Below are positions 59,906 through 64,000 of a stretch of DNA of 64,000 bases, piece by piece (within the stretch, counting starts at the first letter, position 1; each line of letters opens with the position of its first letter). The notes below the pieces were generated by a model. It did no database searches, had not been told where the DNA came from, and worked only from the letters and a program-made list of their open reading frames with translations. Source of the stretch: Subtercola frigoramans (GTDB taxonomy: Bacteria > Actinomycetota > Actinomycetes > Actinomycetales > Microbacteriaceae); contig NZ_JAFBBU010000001.1 in the NCBI RefSeq assembly GCF_016907385.1, forward strand, positions 124,001-188,000, written 5' to 3'. The position numbers and the translations under genes are program-made.

Positions 59906-60200
59906 TCTGGGACAAAATACTTCACGCTGTCAGCAGCGACGCGCCGAATCTGACGATCCGTCGCCAATCAGGACGAGATTAAACAGAAATTCCCTACAAT
60001 CCGCAGAAAACCAAGGAACACCCATTCCGAGCCGATGTGATCGGACAGCACTGAAACACCCCCGTTTCGGCCTTCAAGGGCAAATTCGGGCCGCGACACA
60101 CCCCCCGAATGGGGTTGAAAACGGTATTTGAGAGTTGCAAACTATCTCCAACAGACCGGCACCGGTAGCTGGTTCCGGTCGCTAAAACAGTTCGGAGAGG
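59906..60200. other. Divergent gap before the transfer operon
   Basis: No gene seen. The stretch is less GC-rich (AGATTAAACAGAAATTCCCTACAATCC near 59,970-59,998) and should hold the promoters of the winged-helix gene and the T4SS operon. I could not settle on a clear -35/-10 pair. Confidence 0.4.
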
Positions 60201-61415
60201 GTGACGGTTCAAATGGTGGATTCAGTGACGGAAAATGTTCGAACTGTTCACGTCTTCCCCGGCGCAAGCAGCGCCGACGAGTACACCGAAGACGACTTCA
60301 CCCCGCACGACCACCCCACCCCGCACGTCGCCCCAGCATCCGAGCTAACGGCACCTGAAGACGTCAGCACGTCGGAGTTCGCGGACGAAGTGCCGCGTTC
60401 GGCCGATACCGACGGGTCGGCGGCTGTCCGCAGCTCGATCTTCGACAACCCAGCCGCGGGACTCACCGCGGCAGCGCACACACCGACCGTCCCGGCCGCA
60501 ACCACGGGTGTGCGCGGGCTGCTCAGCCGGCTCGGCATCCGCATGGCACCCAGCGCCCACGAACTCGCCGAACTCGGGCGGGCCGACGCTCGCCGCCAAG
60601 ACGAAACCGTTGTCCGCCAGGCAACCTGGACCCGCGCCGTGTCCGTGCTCGTCGCCAACCCGAAAGGCGGCACGGGGAAAACACCGACCGCGCTCATCCT
60701 CGGCGGCGTCCTCGCCTCGATCCGCGGCGGTTCCGTCGCCGTCGTCGAAGTCGCCGACGACCCCGGCGCGCTCACCTTCCGCGCCGAAGGAAACCCCGCC
60801 CTCGGGCTTGGCGACCTGATGCGAGACGTCGACCAGATCACCAACGCCGGACAACTCGCCGGCTACACCGCCCCACAAACCTCCTTCGCCGCTGTTATCG
60901 GGTCGACCGGGCGCAGGCCGCGCCTCACCGGCGAAGCGGTCGTCGACATCTCCCGCGTCATCGACGAGTTCTACGCCATCCGGGTCATGGACTCCGGTAA
61001 CCAACCCACCTCCTCAGCGTTCCAAGGAGCCGTGTCCGTTGCCGACGCGCTCGTCATCCCCGTCATGAACGCCGGAGACTCCACCCTCGAAGCCATCCGG
61101 CTCCTCACCGAACTCCGCGCCGCCGGCGGCCCCGCAGCCGCCCTCGCCAACAGGGCCATCGCCATCCGACTCATCGACGGCCGACCCGAAAACGCTGCCG
61201 TCACCGACGAAGTCACCAGACTCCTCACCGAAGCCGGAATCAGCACCATCCACGACATCCCCTACGACCGGCACATCGCCGAACGCGGCCAAATAACCCT
61301 CGCCACCCTCACCCCCGCAACAGCCGACGCGTTTACTTCAGCGGCGGCAACGGTCGTGAAGACATTGCAAACGGCAGCACGAACCACCACCAATACCAGA
61401 AAGGTCTCGGCATGA
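60201..61415 (+). CDS. ParA/MinD-like ATPase of the conjugation operon
   Basis: A 404-residue protein. The first 130 residues are acidic and low complexity. The ATPase domain has VLVANPKGGTGKTPTALILGGVLASIRGGSVAVVEVADDPGALTF (deviant Walker A, with Pro after GKT), IRVMDSGNQPTSSAFQGAVSVADALVIPVMNAGDSTLEAI and the C-terminal IHDIPYDRHIAERGQITLATL. Such proteins are encoded at the head of actinobacterial T4SS operons and may place the machinery or DNA. The start is GTG 60,201 with CGGAGAG upstream. Its stop overlaps the pilin-like ATG (ATGA). Confidence 0.85.
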   Translation: MTVQMVDSVTENVRTVHVFPGASSADEYTEDDFTPHDHPTPHVAPASELTAPEDVSTSEFADEVPRSADTDGSAAVRSSIFDNPAAGLTAAAHTPTVPAATTGVRGLLSRLGIRMAPSAHELAELGRADARRQDETVVRQATWTRAVSVLVANPKGGTGKTPTALILGGVLASIRGGSVAVVEVADDPGALTFRAEGNPALGLGDLMRDVDQITNAGQLAGYTAPQTSFAAVIGSTGRRPRLTGEAVVDISRVIDEFYAIRVMDSGNQPTSSAFQGAVSVADALVIPVMNAGDSTLEAIRLLTELRAAGGPAAALANRAIAIRLIDGRPENAAVTDEVTRLLTEAGISTIHDIPYDRHIAERGQITLATLTPATADAFTSAAATVVKTLQTAARTTTNTRKVSA

Positions 61416-61738
61416 CCGGCATCACCCTCCGCGCGGCAGCATACGTCGCCTCCATCGACAACCCACTCAACGGGATCCTGCCGGACTTCTCCATCTTCGG
61501 CGTCCAATTCACCGAGCTCTGGCAGAAACTCGTCGCCGGAATTTGGGCGATCGCAATCGTCATCGCCGTTATCTACCTCATCATGGGTGTCGGCTCCATG
61601 GCCTCCGCGTCCGGCGTCAACGCCAACCCCATGGCCCACGCCGAAGGACGAAAAAAAGCAACCAACGCCGCCATCGCCCTCGGCATCCTCGCCGCCCTCG
61701 CCGTCATCGTAGGAGCAATCCTCGCCGTTGTCAGCTGA
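61412..61738 (+). CDS. VirB2/TrbC-like pilin-type membrane protein
   Basis: A 108-residue protein with two hydrophobic helices: VAGIWAIAIVIAVIYLIMGVGSMASASG and NAAIALGILAALAVIVGAILAVVS, joined by a short basic loop (NPMAHAEGRKKAT). This size and layout are those of T4SS pilins, though without a long signal peptide. It lies in the operon between the ParA-like gene (4-nt overlap) and the NTF2-like gene. It might form the pore or surface fibre in Gram-positive transfer. Assignment is from layout and position. Confidence 0.75.
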   Translation: MTGITLRAAAYVASIDNPLNGILPDFSIFGVQFTELWQKLVAGIWAIAIVIAVIYLIMGVGSMASASGVNANPMAHAEGRKKATNAAIALGILAALAVIVGAILAVVS

Positions 61739-61762
61739 GCCAACCAGAGGCACCCTTTACCT

Positions 61763-62488
61763 ATGCAGACCTACACCGCATCCGGACGCAGCCGCTGGCC
61801 CTGGATCATCGGCGGGGCCGTCATCCTCATCGCCGTCATCGTCGCGATCATCTACGGCACCAGCCACGGAACCACCACCACCGCAGACCCCACCACGACA
61901 GCTTCCCCTTCCGCCAGCCCCAGTGCGACGGCAACAACGCAACCGACCCAAGGCGGAAGCGACGGTAACGACGACGCCGCACCAACCGGATGCCTCGGCG
62001 GAGCAAACAGGGATGCTGACATGGTCCTCGCCGCACAGAAAGCAGCTCCACACACGACCTCTGGAGCGGTCGAGGTCGCAGCAGCATTCTTTAGATGGGC
62101 AATCCGATATCCCTATCCAGCGACCGATGAGGCCGACGCCATGAGCGCGACGATCATGTCCGCTAACGCTCCAGCCTCATTCAAAGACATCGCGGGTGCC
62201 TACGCACATGGGAATGACATCTCAGGGGGACAAGTTCCAGAAGGAACGGATTTCTATCTGTCTACTGTTCCAGGCCGGTGGCTAGTCGAAAGCAGTTCAA
62301 CTTCCGACCAGATAACCGTCGATGTAAGCGCGGCCTTCGTTGTCGCGGATGCGCTGAGTCCAACGAAGTCAGCTTCCGAGGCTTTCATCATGGTCTGGGA
62401 GGACGGCGGCTGGAAGGTCGACCGCGAGCAGCAGGCCGACACTGCCGCCCTTGCCGCGGGCGGAACTCTATTCACCGCTGGCTGCTGA
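61763..62488 (+). CDS. Membrane-anchored NTF2-like conjugation protein
   Basis: A 241-residue protein. One N-terminal membrane helix (WPWIIGGAVILIAVIVAIIYGT) is followed by a Thr/Ser-rich exterior linker and a globular domain (SGAVEVAAAFFRWAIRYPYPATDEADAMSATIM..FYLSTVPGRWLVESSSTSDQITVDVSAAFVV..FIMVWEDGGWKVD) that fits an NTF2/VirB8/TcpC-like fold. VirB8-like proteins assemble the T4SS at the membrane. The predicted topology is cytoplasm-in, domain-out. Starts at ATG 61,763. Confidence 0.75.
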   Translation: MQTYTASGRSRWPWIIGGAVILIAVIVAIIYGTSHGTTTTADPTTTASPSASPSATATTQPTQGGSDGNDDAAPTGCLGGANRDADMVLAAQKAAPHTTSGAVEVAAAFFRWAIRYPYPATDEADAMSATIMSANAPASFKDIAGAYAHGNDISGGQVPEGTDFYLSTVPGRWLVESSSTSDQITVDVSAAFVVADALSPTKSASEAFIMVWEDGGWKVDREQQADTAALAAGGTLFTAGC

Positions 62489-62505
62489 GCCAGAAAGGAC
62501 ACGCT

Positions 62506-63945
62506 ATGCCAGTCGAGCTGTCGATTTCGTCACTCACGGATAATTCTGGTTCTTGCACCGATCTCGTCTCGTGCGTTGCCGCAGGAGCGGGGAACGTAAT
62601 CGGGGGCGCTGCGGGTGTCGTTAACTTTTGGACTGATCCTTGGGGTAACACTTTCAAGGCACTGCAGGATTCGGCGCGCAACTTGGCACAGTCGGTGATC
62701 CCCACGGTGACTCACGCGACGCTTCCGGATCTGAACGCGGACTGGTTCCTTAAGGCGTACGCTGTCGCTTTCGCCTTGGCAATCTTTGCGGCGGTGATCA
62801 TTCTGATTCCGCAGACTCTGCGAACTGCGCGGGGTAAGCAGGCTGGAAGCGAGCTGCTGGAATCCATCGGAATGTACTTCCCCCTCTTCCTGGTCGGTGC
62901 AATGTTTGGGCCGGCGTTCGGCGCGGTCCTGGTGCGCTTCTTCGCCGCTTTGACCGATCTCATTGCTGGTTGGGGAATCACCGCTAGTGCGGACACCATC
63001 ACGACGAAGTTCCAGGACATGCTCAATGCTGGCGAAGCGACAGGCATCGCCGGGGGCGCGCCGGTCGGCGTTGTCCTCATGCTGCTGATGATCGTCGGCC
63101 TGCTTCTCGTCGTCCTCATGCTCATCGTGCAGTTGCTCACCCTCTACTTCACCGGCGTTCTTCTACCTCTGGGTCTGATGTGGATTATCGACCCGACGAA
63201 ACGCCAGTTCGGTTTGGCGATCATTGGGATTTGGGTCGGGGTGTTGGCCGCCCATCCGTTGTTGTTCTTCCTGCTCTCGTTCGCGTACCTCATGGTCAGC
63301 TCCAACGTTGATGCCTTCGGCTCGGGCAGCAGCCTGGAGAAAACAGTGCAACTCGTCGTTTCATTGCTTTCACTGTTCGTTGCGGGTCTCGCACCTCTTG
63401 TCTTGATGAAGCTCGCCCCGGTGCTTCCCATTGGTAACGGCGGTGGCCGTGGTCCACAATTCGCGGGGCCGGATATCGGTGCGCGGAATATGACCGACGC
63501 AAACAATCGGTATGGATCTTCCATGCCCGATTCGGGCTCGCCGTTCGGAAGCGGCCCCAGCGCACAGGCAACTTCCGTGCCTTCCTATGCCGGTGGCGGT
63601 GAGGGGCAGCCGATGGGTGCCAGCCACCTCATGGATGCCGCATCGGCGGGCTCTAAGTCGGGGGCGGCCGCCAGCGAGTCGGCGTCCGTCGGAAGTAGCG
63701 CTGCGGGTGCGGGCGTGGCGGCGGGAGAAGGCGCGGTCGCCGCCGAAGGAGGCCTTGCTGCCGCGGGCGCCGCCGAGTCATCGACCGGTGTCGGCGCCGT
63801 CATCGGCGTTCCCACCCTGATCGCCGCGGGCGCGGCAAAGGGATACGGAGTCGCGAAAGATGCCGCGAACACCGTCGGCAGTCATGCCGCGGCTCCGATC
63901 GATGATCACGAGGAGACCTACGGAAAGGATCCGTTCAATGAGTGA
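62506..63945 (+). CDS. VirB6/TrbL-like polytopic T4SS protein
   Basis: A 479-residue membrane protein. After an N-terminal segment (DLVSCVAAGAGNVIGGAAGVVNFWTDPWGNTF) there are at least six helices: AYAVAFALAIFAAVIILI, FPLFLVGAMFGPAFGAVLVRFF, GVVLMLLMIVGLLLVVLMLIVQLLTLYFTGVLLPLGLMWI, FGLAIIGIWVGVLAAHPLLFFLLSFAYL and LVVSLLSLFVAGLAPLVLM. A Gly/Ser/Ala-rich cytosolic tail of 140 residues follows. This is the pattern of TrbL/VirB6 channel proteins. AGAAAGGA precedes ATG 62,506. The stop overlaps the next gene start by 8 nt. Confidence 0.87.
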   Translation: MPVELSISSLTDNSGSCTDLVSCVAAGAGNVIGGAAGVVNFWTDPWGNTFKALQDSARNLAQSVIPTVTHATLPDLNADWFLKAYAVAFALAIFAAVIILIPQTLRTARGKQAGSELLESIGMYFPLFLVGAMFGPAFGAVLVRFFAALTDLIAGWGITASADTITTKFQDMLNAGEATGIAGGAPVGVVLMLLMIVGLLLVVLMLIVQLLTLYFTGVLLPLGLMWIIDPTKRQFGLAIIGIWVGVLAAHPLLFFLLSFAYLMVSSNVDAFGSGSSLEKTVQLVVSLLSLFVAGLAPLVLMKLAPVLPIGNGGGRGPQFAGPDIGARNMTDANNRYGSSMPDSGSPFGSGPSAQATSVPSYAGGGEGQPMGASHLMDAASAGSKSGAAASESASVGSSAAGAGVAAGEGAVAAEGGLAAAGAAESSTGVGAVIGVPTLIAAGAAKGYGVAKDAANTVGSHAAAPIDDHEETYGKDPFNE

Positions 63946-64000
63946 CAGTTCAGGGGTCACCCGCTATCTCGGCGGTGAGGCCGGTCACCGCTCCTTCTTC
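63938..64000 (+). CDS. Start of the next conjugation gene (cut by window edge)
   Basis: Only 21 codons are visible: SDSSGVTRYLGGEAGHRSFF. The ATG overlaps the VirB6-like stop by 8 nt and has GGAAAGGA upstream. In actinobacterial T4SS operons a SCO6880-like membrane protein often follows the VirB6-like gene, but that name is inference from order. Confidence 0.6.
   Translation, partial: MSDSSGVTRYLGGEAGHRSFF

Noticed and set aside
39923..64000. Prophage
   Set aside because: No capsid, tail, terminase or lysis genes are seen; coupling ATPase, VirB6-like and pilin-like genes indicate a conjugative element.
39923..64000. Relaxase gene
   Set aside because: No frame in the element part shows the HUH/MOB motifs; the replication-relaxation protein at 43,159 is not itself a proven relaxase.

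Overview
The window is high-GC actinobacterial DNA. Core-gene content and the dispersed palindromes containing GGTTGAGTAG suggest the family Microbacteriaceae; that placement is inference. It has two parts: host chromosome (about 1-39,900) and the left part of an integrative conjugative element (about 39,900-64,000, running off the right edge).

Host part. The 3' end of putA (proline to glutamate) lies near a GntR regulator, an Lrp/AsnC regulator and a ddaH-rocD operon, so arginine, ornithine and proline catabolism converge on glutamate semialdehyde. Then come a peptide/H+ symporter; an lldR-lldD lactate-oxidation pair with a double operator; two membrane glycosyltransferases; a ribokinase; a DoxX protein; the ATP-grasp/alpha-E/transglutaminase-like operon; three related secreted proteins (one interrupted by an in-frame stop); a serine hydrolase; a lipoate ligase; a GNAT protein and an orphan beta-class DNA methyltransferase; an EmrB/QacA-type exporter; a secreted amidase-like protein; a D,D-carboxypeptidase; phosphoglucomutase; prephenate dehydratase; a lipid-kinase-like protein; serS and a HAD phosphatase; and tRNA-Ser(TGA). 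Three families of structured intergenic repeats are scattered here.

Element part. A tyrosine integrase lies directly 3' of tRNA-Ser, with a divergent XRE/excisionase switch behind it. Next come a small winged-helix protein followed by four 24-bp-spaced GGTCA/TGACC repeats, nested hairpins and a purine tract (a candidate replication or transfer origin), a replication-relaxation protein and a VirD4/TraD-like coupling ATPase. A cargo island holds a trypsin-like protease joined to an S1/P1-like zinc nuclease but split by a frameshift, an unknown membrane protein and an IS1595-type transposase. An establishment module follows: a redoxin, two SSBs, DprA, an ArdC-like antirestriction protein, DUF3846, ParB-like, ParA and ribbon-helix-helix proteins. 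The window ends in a type IV secretion operon: a ParA-like ATPase, a pilin-like protein, an NTF2-like protein, a VirB6/TrbL-like protein and the start of an unidentified gene. No relaxase or VirB4 is visible.

The most interesting signal is a set of five structured 5' leaders of about 150-190 nt, each ending about 18-35 nt before the start codon of a redoxin, dprA, ardC, DUF3846 or ssb gene. All have a long-range closing stem containing GTTT/AAAC, partly covarying, and an internal hairpin around an ATTTCG motif. They could be structured RNA leaders or single-strand promoters that synchronise early gene expression after transfer.
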